Origin: Pseudomonas sp. ACN8
GTDB lineage: Bacteria > Pseudomonadota > Gammaproteobacteria > Pseudomonadales > Pseudomonadaceae
Assembly (NCBI RefSeq): GCF_002303925.1
Contig: NZ_MRCS01000001.1
Location: 186,001-250,000, forward strand
Direction of reading: 5' to 3'
DNA length: 64,000 bases
Shown here: positions 25,181-32,901 of the stretch, in pieces
How positions within the stretch are numbered: position 1 is the stretch's first letter
How the letters are laid out: every line of letters starts with the position of its first letter
Position numbers and translations under genes: made by a program
The notes under the pieces: generated by a model
The model's database searches: none
What the model was told of the DNA's origin: nothing
What the model saw: the letters and a program-made list of their open reading frames with translations, nothing else

Positions 25181-26668
25181 CTAAAGGAGAGGGTCAATGA
25201 CGCACAGTGGCGCCTGTGCGCTGTAGTCGTCGGCGAACGGAATGGCTGGCTGGAACAGGCTTTTCCAGTCCGGTTGGCCAAAGGCCCGGTCGCTGTGGCT
25301 GCGCATCAGTTTCTCGAATTGGCGTTGGGCCTGGCGTTGCAGGGCGGGGTAGTCGACGCCTTCGACCTGGCCGTCCCGCATCACGCAGCGGCCGTCGATG
25401 TAGCTGGCGATGCAGTCGTCACCGCGGCCGGCCAGTACCAGATTCTTCAGCGGATCGAATAGCGGCCCCAGGTGCATCTCGCGCAGGTTGAATACGGTGA
25501 TGTCGGCCTTGCACCCCGGTGCCAGCCGGCCGAGATCGTCGCGGCCCAATGCCTTGGCACCGCCGAGGGTCGCGGCGTTGTACAGGTCCAGGGTGCTGGT
25601 CAGGTCGTTACCGCCCTCCATCAGTCGAGCGATGTTCAAGCCCTGGCGCATGTTGTCCAGCAAGTCCGCCGGCCAGGTGTCGGTGCCCAGGGCGAAGTTG
25701 ATGCCTTTGGCCCGATAGCGGCCAAACGAATTCAGCGCCTCGCCGTCCCGGGCAAACACCACCGGGCAATGCACCAGGCTCGCGCCACCTTCGATCACGC
25801 GTTGCAGGTCATCATCGCCTCGGGTGTAGATGCCGTGGGGCAGCAGGCTGCGCGGGTTCAAAAGCCCAAGCTGCTGCAACCAGCCCAGTGGCGAAGTACC
25901 GCGAAGTTGCTCGACCATCGTCACTTCACCGAGGCCCTGACAGCAGTGTAAGCGTATCGGCGCGTTCAGTTCCCGGTTCAGTGCGGCGGTGCGTTGCAGC
26001 AACGCCGGGGTGCAGGTCTGGATGCGATCGGGCAGCAGCGCGCCGCGAATCAGGTCGTTGTGCGCGCCGTCGAAATCCCGGAAAAACCGTTCGGCGGCAT
26101 CGAGGCCGGCCATGCCCCGGGCTTCGTCCCAGTGGTGCGCCAGGGTTCCACCGGCTTGCCAGTAGCTCATGCCGCTCATGTAGCAGGGGCCGAGGTAAGT
26201 GCGCAGTCCCAGTTCGACCGCCACGCCTGCCACCGCCGCAAATTCGTCGTAGGTCTCGGCCCACTCGCGGTAATACATCGAAGTGATCGGCATGGCCGTG
26301 GTGATGCCGTTGCGGATCAGTTGCGTGAAGGCGTAGCGGTATTTGAAGACTTCTTCTTCGGGGCTGTAGCTTTCCCGCGATCCATGCGCCAGATACTGCG
26401 CCGACCACATCCGGCCCATGTCGCGCTCGTCGCCGTTGTCCAGGGTCAGCACCGTGGAGTCGAGATCGCCGAGGGCATCCAGATCGATGAAGCCGGGGCC
26501 GATCAGCGCATTACCGTAATCAACCCACTGATCCACCGGCCCCGCATAACCGCGCCCGACAAACTCGATGCGAGCGCCTTGGAACACCACTTCGCCGTCG
26601 CGCCACAGTACATGCTGCGTGCCGTCGAAGCCGACCACGCAACTGGCCCGCAAGCCGATGCGCTTCAC
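25181..26668 (-). CDS. Amidohydrolase-superfamily protein lacking the first HxH metal motif
   Basis: 495 residues with the composite N- and C-terminal beta domain and TIM barrel of SsnA/AtzA-type amidohydrolases. Later landmarks are present: RLHCCQG, LLPHGIYT, a GTDTW aspartate and the closing LGRLAPGCKADITVFNL. At the first barrel strand, where GxxxxHxH is expected, it reads GFIDLDALGDLD (D62 and D64 instead of two histidines). The subfamily may bind metal differently or not at all. The start overlaps the previous gene by four bases. Together with the deaminase-like neighbour and flavin reductase it suggests ring-opening or deamination of an imported nitrogen compound. Confidence 0.82.
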   Translation of the reverse strand: MKRIGLRASCVVGFDGTQHVLWRDGEVVFQGARIEFVGRGYAGPVDQWVDYGNALIGPGFIDLDALGDLDSTVLTLDNGDERDMGRMWSAQYLAHGSRESYSPEEEVFKYRYAFTQLIRNGITTAMPITSMYYREWAETYDEFAAVAGVAVELGLRTYLGPCYMSGMSYWQAGGTLAHHWDEARGMAGLDAAERFFRDFDGAHNDLIRGALLPDRIQTCTPALLQRTAALNRELNAPIRLHCCQGLGEVTMVEQLRGTSPLGWLQQLGLLNPRSLLPHGIYTRGDDDLQRVIEGGASLVHCPVVFARDGEALNSFGRYRAKGINFALGTDTWPADLLDNMRQGLNIARLMEGGNDLTSTLDLYNAATLGGAKALGRDDLGRLAPGCKADITVFNLREMHLGPLFDPLKNLVLAGRGDDCIASYIDGRCVMRDGQVEGVDYPALQRQAQRQFEKLMRSHSDRAFGQPDWKSLFQPAIPFADDYSAQAPLCVIDPLL

Positions 26669-27861
26669 AGACGGCTTTCCAGCAAACGGCCACCCGCAGC
26701 AATCAACCGACCCGCACGATAGACCTGACGCAGCGGTCGCGAAACCACCGCCTCACCCAGTGTCTGTACCGGCATCAACAGGAAGTCCGCCGGCTGGCCG
26801 ATCTCCAGGCGATTAGCTTCGCACCCCAAAGCCTGGGCGCCGTTAACGGTTGCCGCCTCGAACGCTGCCGCCAGCTCTTCGTCCTTGCTCAAATCGAAAC
26901 GGAACGCCAGCAACATCGCCCGTTCGAGCATGTCGCCGTTGCCCATGGGCGACCAGGCATCACGAATGCCGTCGGAGCCCAGGCACACATTCACGCCGGT
27001 TTCGCGCAGGGCCAGGAACGGAGGCACCGCACAATCGGCCGGTGCCGAGCTCATCAACGAAATACCCAACGCCGCGAGGCGCTCCGCCACCGGTTTGACC
27101 TGGCTCCACGGCAACATCCCCAGGCAATACGCGTGGCTGATCATTACCCGGTTTTGGCGGCCGAAGCGCTCGGTGTAGTCGGCGATCAGGGCAATCTGCC
27201 ACAGGCCCAGCTCACCCTTGTCATGCAGGTGAATGTCGACGCCCCGGTCGAACTCGTTGGCCAGTTTGAAGACGAAATCGAGTTGAGCGACAGGATCGTT
27301 GTCAATGCCGCACGGGTCCAGTCCGCCGACGTTCTCCACACCGAGGGCCATGGCTTCGCGCATCAGTTCGGCGGTGCCGGGGCGGCTGATCAAGCCAGTC
27401 TGCGGGAACACCACCAGTTGCAGGTCGATCAGGTCGCGGTAGTTTTCACGCAGTTGTTGCATGGCCTCGACATGCCGCAGGCCGAATTCCGGGTCGATGT
27501 CGACGTGGCAACGCATGGTCAGTGAGCCCCGGGCGATGCAGTTCTCCAGCAGGGCGCCAGCCCGTTGCGCGATGGGCGCGGTGACTTCACGCAGGATGCG
27601 CCGCTCGTTGGCGATGTAGTCCTTGAGGGTCGGGCCGGCGCTGTTCGGGCGCCAGGGTTGGCCCCAGAGGGTTTTGTCCAGGTGCACGTGGCTTTCCACC
27701 AGGGTGGGGGTGAGCAACTGGTTCTGGCCGTCGATGTCGGTGGCGAGCAGCTCGGTGGTCGAGGCTGGGCGGCGTTGGCTGAAGCGGCCGTTTTCGATCA
27801 GCAAGTCTTCGGCAGGGACGCCGTAGGGGCGCACGTTGCGCAGCCAGCGGGGGTGAGTCAT
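26665..27861 (-). CDS. Cytosine deaminase-like amidohydrolase
   Basis: 398 residues from the ATG at 27861, which has GAGG seven bases upstream; an ATG at 27873 is not so placed. The metal motif HVHLDK (LVESHVHLDKTLWG), DIHLHDKG, SHAYCLG and the catalytic aspartate in CLGSDGIRD are all kept, as in the cytosine/isoguanine deaminase (CodA-like) group. It should be a metal-dependent deaminase or cyclic amidase, but the real substrate is open. First gene of the enzyme block, directly downstream of the Pot-type transporter genes with a REP pair between them. Confidence 0.88.
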   Translation of the reverse strand: MTHPRWLRNVRPYGVPAEDLLIENGRFSQRRPASTTELLATDIDGQNQLLTPTLVESHVHLDKTLWGQPWRPNSAGPTLKDYIANERRILREVTAPIAQRAGALLENCIARGSLTMRCHVDIDPEFGLRHVEAMQQLRENYRDLIDLQLVVFPQTGLISRPGTAELMREAMALGVENVGGLDPCGIDNDPVAQLDFVFKLANEFDRGVDIHLHDKGELGLWQIALIADYTERFGRQNRVMISHAYCLGMLPWSQVKPVAERLAALGISLMSSAPADCAVPPFLALRETGVNVCLGSDGIRDAWSPMGNGDMLERAMLLAFRFDLSKDEELAAAFEAATVNGAQALGCEANRLEIGQPADFLLMPVQTLGEAVVSRPLRQVYRAGRLIAAGGRLLESRL

Positions 27862-27898
27862 GTAGAACCTCAAATTCTGTGTTGTTCGGGAGGGCCTC

Positions 27899-27974
27899 TT
27901 CGCGAGCAGGCTCGCTCCTACAGGGATTTTGTGAACGCCGAAGATCCACTGTAGGAGCGAGCCTGCTCGCGATG
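27899..27974. repeat. REP pair in everted orientation
   Basis: Here the order of the two REP arms is reversed relative to the other eight copies: CGCGAGCAGGCTCGCTCCTA comes first and TAGGAGCGAGCCTGCTCGCG second, about 24 bases apart. The two are still reverse complements, so a long hairpin is possible, but the outside ends are swapped. It separates the deaminase and binding-protein genes. Confidence 0.88.
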
Positions 27975-28001
27975 GCCGCGACTCGGTTTCAAGTCAGTCG
28001 A

Positions 28002-29054
28002 TCAGCCCTTGAGCTTGGCCCAGATCCGGTCCTGCAGCTCCCGCGCCTTGTTGCTGCATTCCTTTTCCGGGCGCAGGCGCGAGGCGAATTCGTCGGGCAT
28101 GTTGATGGCGTCCATCACTCGCCATTTGGTGTCGATCAGCTTTTCGCTCTGAATGCCGTTGTCGTAGGCGATGGCGTTGGACACGGCGGCGGCGTTTTCC
28201 GGTTTCATCATCCAGTCGATGAAGATCTTCGCGTTGCCGGGGTGCGGCGCGCTTTTCGGCACGGCGAAGTTGTCCTGGAACATCGCCAGGCCTTCCTTCG
28301 GATACACGTACTTGATGGTGCTCTTCTGCAGGGTGGCCCGCGCTGTAGAACCGTTCCAGTTCTGCATCATGATCACTTCACCGGAGGCCATGCGGTCGAC
28401 GGTGTTGTCCGAGCTGTACATCTTCAGGAAGGGTTTCTGTTTTTGCAGCAGTTCGAGGATGCGCTTGGCGTCCTGGGGGTTTTCGCTGCATTCGTCGACA
28501 TTCAGGTAGTGACTGGCGGCATTGATCACGCTGCTGGAGGTGTCGAGGGCGGCGAGTTGGCCTTGCAGTTCCTTGCGCGGTTCGAAGAACTCTTTCCACG
28601 AGTCATCCAGCTTGCCGCCAGGCACCCGCGCGCTGTCATAGGAGAACCCGGTGGTGCCCCACAGGTACGGTGCCGAAAATTTGCGGCCGGGGTCGAAGCT
28701 CGGGTCGCGGAACGCCGGTTTGACGTACTGGAAGTTGGGCAGGGCCGAGGCGTCGATTTCCAGCAGCAGGTCCTGGTTGATCAGGGTGCGCATGATCGAT
28801 TGCGACGGAACGATCACGTCATAGGCCGCGCCACCGGCCTGCAACTTGGCCAGCAGGGTTTCGTTGCTGTCGTAGCCGTCCATGGTGACCTTGATGCCGG
28901 TCTCCTTTTCGAACTTGGCCAGCAGCTCGACCGGGTAGTAGTCAGTCCAGTTGTAGAAGAACAGTTCCTTGGGCTCGGCGGCCTGTGCACTGAAGGTGGT
29001 GAAGCAACTCAGGGCCAGACCGGCTACAGCGAAACACATGCTTTTTGTTTTCAT
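28002..29054 (-). CDS. Periplasmic polyamine-type (PotD/SpuD-like) binding protein
   Basis: 350 residues from the ATG at 29054, with GGAG seven bases upstream. The signal peptide MKTKSMCFAVAGLALSCFTTF ends at AQA before AEPKELFFYNW. ELFFYNWTDYYP, KFEKETGIKV and YDVIVPSQSIM are hallmarks of the PotD/PotF family. The residues that cradle the polyamine cannot be judged by eye, and this family also binds other cationic amino compounds. With the ATPase and two permeases upstream it makes a complete importer, likely for the compound handled by the amidohydrolases. Confidence 0.9.
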   Translation of the reverse strand: MKTKSMCFAVAGLALSCFTTFSAQAAEPKELFFYNWTDYYPVELLAKFEKETGIKVTMDGYDSNETLLAKLQAGGAAYDVIVPSQSIMRTLINQDLLLEIDASALPNFQYVKPAFRDPSFDPGRKFSAPYLWGTTGFSYDSARVPGGKLDDSWKEFFEPRKELQGQLAALDTSSSVINAASHYLNVDECSENPQDAKRILELLQKQKPFLKMYSSDNTVDRMASGEVIMMQNWNGSTARATLQKSTIKYVYPKEGLAMFQDNFAVPKSAPHPGNAKIFIDWMMKPENAAAVSNAIAYDNGIQSEKLIDTKWRVMDAINMPDEFASRLRPEKECSNKARELQDRIWAKLKG

Positions 29055-29068
29055 GCTTTGCTCCAGCA

Positions 29069-29857
29069 TCATTGGTTTTTGCCGCGCTGTCCCAGCCAGA
29101 AGGCCAGCACCACCAGCACGATGGAAATCACCAGCATCAGGGTCGATATCGCATTGATCTCCGGCGTCACGCCGGCCTTGATCGCCGAGAAGATGTACAC
29201 CGGCAGAGTGGTCGAACCCGGTCCGGCGACGAAGAAAGTCATGATGAAATCGTCGAGGCTGACCACAAACGCCAGTACCGAACCGGACAGCACCGCCGGC
29301 CACAGCAGCGGCAAGGTCACCCGGCGAAACACCTGCCAGGGGTTGGCGTACAGGTCGTTCGCCGCCTCCAGCAGGCTCTTGTCCAGGTCGTTGAGCCGCG
29401 CACGGATCGGCAGGTAGGCGAAGGGAATGCAGAAGCCGATGTGGGCGACGATCACCGTCAGCAAACCGAGCTTGATCCCCAACGCCATGAACAGCAGCAG
29501 GGTGGCCACGGCGGTGACAATCTCCGGCAGGATCAGCGGCAGGTTGATCCCGCCCTCGACCATTTTCTGTCCGTAGAACGGCCGGTAGGTCGCCAAGGCC
29601 GCGAGCAATGCAATCGCCGTGGCGCATACCGTGGCGATGCTGGCGACGATGATCGAGTTGAGCGCCGCGGTCTGGATCGACGGGTTGGCCAGAATTCGCC
29701 CGTACCAGTCGAACGAGAACTCGGTCCACACTGTTGCCGAGCGGTTGGCGTTGAAGCTGTAGGCGATCAGCACGAATATCGGCAGGTACAGATAGGCCAG
29801 CATCAACAGGCTGACTTCACGGGTCAGGGGCAGTTTCTTCAGGTGCAGGGCGATCAT
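29069..29857 (-). CDS. ABC transporter permease (PotC-like)
   Basis: 262 residues with six predicted membrane helices and the coupling loop LEAANDLYANPWQVFRRVTLP, typical of the second permease of spermidine/putrescine transporters. Its start overlaps the end of the PotB-like gene by four bases. The binding-protein gene begins 14 bases after its stop. Confidence 0.93.
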   Translation of the reverse strand: MIALHLKKLPLTREVSLLMLAYLYLPIFVLIAYSFNANRSATVWTEFSFDWYGRILANPSIQTAALNSIIVASIATVCATAIALLAALATYRPFYGQKMVEGGINLPLILPEIVTAVATLLLFMALGIKLGLLTVIVAHIGFCIPFAYLPIRARLNDLDKSLLEAANDLYANPWQVFRRVTLPLLWPAVLSGSVLAFVVSLDDFIMTFFVAGPGSTTLPVYIFSAIKAGVTPEINAISTLMLVISIVLVVLAFWLGQRGKNQ

Positions 29858-30771
29858 GCTTGGGCTCCTGGGCGCTGGGGCTTGGCGGCATTGCGGCTAT
29901 AGAGGGCGTAAAGCACCAGGGACAGCAACATGATCCCCAGCAACAGGAACGACAGTGAACTGCCCAGCGGCCAGTTGCGCGCGGTGCCGAACTGCTGCTG
30001 GATCAGGTTGCCGATCATCAGCGTCTTGCCGCCGCCGAGGATCGCCGGGGTAATGAAGGCACCCAGACTCGGCACGAACACCAGCAAGGCCCCGGCGATC
30101 ACCCCCGGCATCGACAGCGGCAGGATGATCCGCCGTAGCGCGTGCCAGCGGTTGGCACCGAGGTCGTAGGCGGCTTCCACCAGACGCCAGTCGAGTTTTT
30201 CCAGGGTCGAATAGATCGGCAGGATCATGAACGGCAGGAAGCTATAGACCAGGCCGACGCTGACCGCGAAGTCGTTGTAGAGCAGGGTGATGCCACCGGC
30301 CTGGGGGAGTAGCGCGTTGAGGCTCTGGGCGACCCAGCCGTGCTCACGCAGGATGATCAGCCAGGCGTAGTTGCGGATCAGCAGGTTGGTCCAGAACGGG
30401 ATGGTGATCAGCAACACCATCAGGTTGCGCCGACGGGGTGTCAGGCTCGACATCCACAGCGCCACCGGGAAGCCGAACAGGAAACACAGGACCGTGGTGC
30501 CACCGGCCTGGAACACCGAACGCAGCAACGCCTGGGCGTAGACCCAGTTCAGTTCCAGTTCGCCATCGAAACCTTCCTGGAAAAACAGTTGCACGTAGCT
30601 TTGCAATTGCCAGTCGGCCTGCCAGTCGACGCCGCCATAGACGTTGCGCGGCAACAGGCTGATGTAGCCCATGATGCCCAGCGGGATGGCGATCAGGGCC
30701 AGCAGGGTCAGAACCACCGGGCTGAGCAACAGCGCGCGGTTGAGGGCTGGGGAAGTGCTGCTGACGCTCAT
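29854..30771 (-). CDS. ABC transporter permease (PotB-like)
   Basis: 305 residues, six membrane helices, and the coupling loop VEAAYDLGANRWHALRRIILP. The long periplasmic stretch before helix 2 (YGGVDWQADWQLQSYVQLF) is usual for PotB-type permeases. It starts one base after the ATPase stop. Confidence 0.93.
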   Translation of the reverse strand: MSVSSTSPALNRALLLSPVVLTLLALIAIPLGIMGYISLLPRNVYGGVDWQADWQLQSYVQLFFQEGFDGELELNWVYAQALLRSVFQAGGTTVLCFLFGFPVALWMSSLTPRRRNLMVLLITIPFWTNLLIRNYAWLIILREHGWVAQSLNALLPQAGGITLLYNDFAVSVGLVYSFLPFMILPIYSTLEKLDWRLVEAAYDLGANRWHALRRIILPLSMPGVIAGALLVFVPSLGAFITPAILGGGKTLMIGNLIQQQFGTARNWPLGSSLSFLLLGIMLLSLVLYALYSRNAAKPQRPGAQA

Positions 30772-30772
30772 C

Positions 30773-31858
30773 TCAGGCCTCCATCAACAGGCAGGCGTGG
30801 GGCGGCAGGTTGACCGCGACGCGATCGCCCACCACCCGCCCGTGGTTCAGGCCTTCGTTGTTCTCGCGCAGCATGACCTTGATGTCGTTGTTCAGGCGGC
30901 ATTGATAGAGCGTGGCCGTGCCGACATACAGCACGGCTTCGATCACACCGCGCAGGTGATGGGGCTGTGTCGGCTCGACCAGTTGCGAACGCTCGGGGCG
31001 GAACGCCAGTTGCACCTTGCTGCCGTCAAAGCCCTGGGCCGGGCAGGGGATTTCCACGGGCATGCCGTTGGGCACGAAAAGCTTTTCATTCTGCTGGCCG
31101 CGCTTGAGGTGACCGGGGAGGAAGTTGATGTCGCCGATGAATTGCGCAACGAACCGGTGCTGCGGGCGCTCGTAGATTTCATTGGGCGTGCCGATTTGCA
31201 GGATCTTGCCGGCGGACATCACGGCAATGCGATCGGACAGGGTCAGGGCTTCTTCCTGATCGTGGGTGACGAAAATGAAGGTGATCCCGGCTTCTTTCTG
31301 CACGCGCTTGAGTTCGACCTGCATTTCCTTGCGCAACTTGAGGTCCAGGGCCGACAACGGTTCATCCAGCAACAGCACTTTGGGTTTCGGCGCCAGGGCC
31401 CGGGCCAGAGCCACCCGTTGCTGTTGGCCGCCGGACAGTTCGGCCGGTTTGCGCCTGGCCAGGTGCTGCATTTGCACCAGCGCCAGCATCTCATCGACGC
31501 GCTGCGGGATCAGTTTGCGATCAAGGCCCTGCATCTCGAGGCCGAAGGCGATATTCTGCGCAACACTCATGTGTGGAAACAGCGCGTAACTCTGGAACAC
31601 CGTGTTGACCCGACGCTTGAACGGCGGCAAATCGTTGACCGGTTCGCCCGCAAGAAGGATCTCACCGTCGCTGACATGCTCGAAGCCGGCGATGGTGCGC
31701 AACAGGGTGGTTTTGCCGCAGCCGGAGGGGCCGAGCAGGGTGAAGAATTCGTTGTCGGCAATGTCCACCGAGACGTTATCGAGGGCTGGCGCCAGTCCTG
31801 GATCGTCGGAATATCGCTTTGAGACGTTTCGCACTTCGATTGCTGTTGGATGACCCAT
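30773..31858 (-). CDS. ABC transporter ATP-binding protein (PotA-like)
   Basis: 361 residues: Walker A GPSGCGKTT, Q-loop TVFQSYALFPHM, signature LSGGQQQR, Walker B VLLLDEPLSALD and FVTHDQEEA. A C-terminal TOBE/OB regulatory domain follows (about 240-361, LAFRPERSQLV), as in PotA. It is the first gene of the transporter-catabolic operon and is divergent from the GntR regulator. Confidence 0.94.
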   Translation of the reverse strand: MGHPTAIEVRNVSKRYSDDPGLAPALDNVSVDIADNEFFTLLGPSGCGKTTLLRTIAGFEHVSDGEILLAGEPVNDLPPFKRRVNTVFQSYALFPHMSVAQNIAFGLEMQGLDRKLIPQRVDEMLALVQMQHLARRKPAELSGGQQQRVALARALAPKPKVLLLDEPLSALDLKLRKEMQVELKRVQKEAGITFIFVTHDQEEALTLSDRIAVMSAGKILQIGTPNEIYERPQHRFVAQFIGDINFLPGHLKRGQQNEKLFVPNGMPVEIPCPAQGFDGSKVQLAFRPERSQLVEPTQPHHLRGVIEAVLYVGTATLYQCRLNNDIKVMLRENNEGLNHGRVVGDRVAVNLPPHACLLMEA

Positions 31859-31879
31859 TATGGTGCATTCCTCTAATTA

Positions 31880-31902
31880 TTGTATGCAAAATCTGGATGC
31901 AA
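31880..31902. promoter_or_regulatory. Candidate operator for the divergent GntR regulator
   Basis: In the 140-base gap between the ATPase and regulator genes lies TTGTATGCAA, which fits the TnGTnnnnCnA-like half-site style of FadR-group regulators. Thirteen bases on there is a second ATGCAA (TGGATGCAA). The paired sites sit next to the ATPase start and could mediate repression of the transport operon. Confidence 0.45.
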
Positions 31903-31998
31903 TTTAGAAATACCCGGATTAATCTGCCCGTGCAAGCCCCTTTTTCAATGGCTGTTCATTCGCCAGGGGCGGTTGCGCAGGGCGCGAGGAGTTGATGA

Positions 31999-32688
31999 AT
32001 GACGGAAAAGAAACTGGAAACCACGGTCGACCGCGTCTACCAAGGGGTTTACGAGGCGATCAGCAAGCGTTCGTTGCGTCCGGGCATGAAGCTCGGCGAA
32101 GCCTCTTTGGCCGAACTGTTCAATGTCAGCCGCACGTCTGTCCGGGCCGCGCTCAAGCAATTGGAGGCCGACGGACTGGTCACCACCGAGCCCAATAAAG
32201 GTGCATCGGTGTCGCTGCCCAGTGACGAAGAGATCCGTTCGCTATTCGAAACCCGTCGCCTGGTCGAGATCGGTATCGTCAGCGAACTGTGCCGTCGTCG
32301 CGATACGGCGGTGACCCAGGACCTGCGCGATCACTTGCTGCTCGAAGATGAAGCGCATCAGAGCGGTGATCACGAACGGCTGATTCACCTGCTCGGCGAG
32401 TTCCACATCAAACTGGCCCGCAGCCTGAACAATCCGGTGTTGCTCGACTGGTTCCAGAAGCTGATTTCCCGGGCTTCGCTGTATGCCGCTGCGCTGGATG
32501 ACGACAGCCACGAAGCCTGCCGCGACGACGAACACCTGCGGCTGATCGAGTACATCGAAGCGGGCAACCAGAGCGCGGCCATCGAGCTGACCTGCATGCA
32601 TTTGAACGGGATCGAGAAGGCCATTCTGGATGTCGCGGCCACGCTGAAAAGCAGTTACAACCCGCTCAAGCATTTGATTGAGGTCTGA
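31999..32688 (+). CDS. GntR-family regulator, FadR/FCD subgroup
   Basis: 229 residues. The winged helix occupies about residues 10-75 (VYEAISKRSLRPGMKLGEASLAELFNVS...ALKQLEADGLVTTEPNKGA). The all-helical FCD domain follows with the metal/ligand residues in FHIKLARSLNNPVL and a late H in DDEHLRLIEYIEAG. GAGGAG lies seven bases before the ATG. Divergent placement next to the Pot-type/amidohydrolase operon makes it the likely local regulator. Confidence 0.92.
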   Translation: MTEKKLETTVDRVYQGVYEAISKRSLRPGMKLGEASLAELFNVSRTSVRAALKQLEADGLVTTEPNKGASVSLPSDEEIRSLFETRRLVEIGIVSELCRRRDTAVTQDLRDHLLLEDEAHQSGDHERLIHLLGEFHIKLARSLNNPVLLDWFQKLISRASLYAAALDDDSHEACRDDEHLRLIEYIEAGNQSAAIELTCMHLNGIEKAILDVAATLKSSYNPLKHLIEV

Positions 32689-32705
32689 CCCCTCTGAACA
32701 CCAAA

Positions 32706-32797
32706 CTGTAGGAGCGAGCCTGCTCGCGATAACGACGGTACAGTCGACTTGGATGTCGTTCGACGCACCGCTATCGCGAGCAGGCTCGCTCCTACAA
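32706..32797. repeat. REPIN downstream of the GntR gene
   Basis: CTGTAGGAGCGAGCCTGCTC on the left and GAGCAGGCTCGCTCCTACA on the right, perfect over the core, 18 bases after the regulator's stop. Confidence 0.93.
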
Positions 32798-32901
32798 GGA
32801 TTCTGCAAAGGCCCGCGAGAATCAGCTATACCTCTATGAAACGAATAGCGCGCAGGATGCTCGAAACAAACGGGTGCAACTTACCGGGATAGAGCCAAGC
32901 C

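Noticed and set aside
28002..29729. A 575-residue start for the binding protein
   Set aside because: The extra N-terminus is the permease gene read in another frame. The ATG at 29054 has a ribosome site and gives a normal signal peptide.
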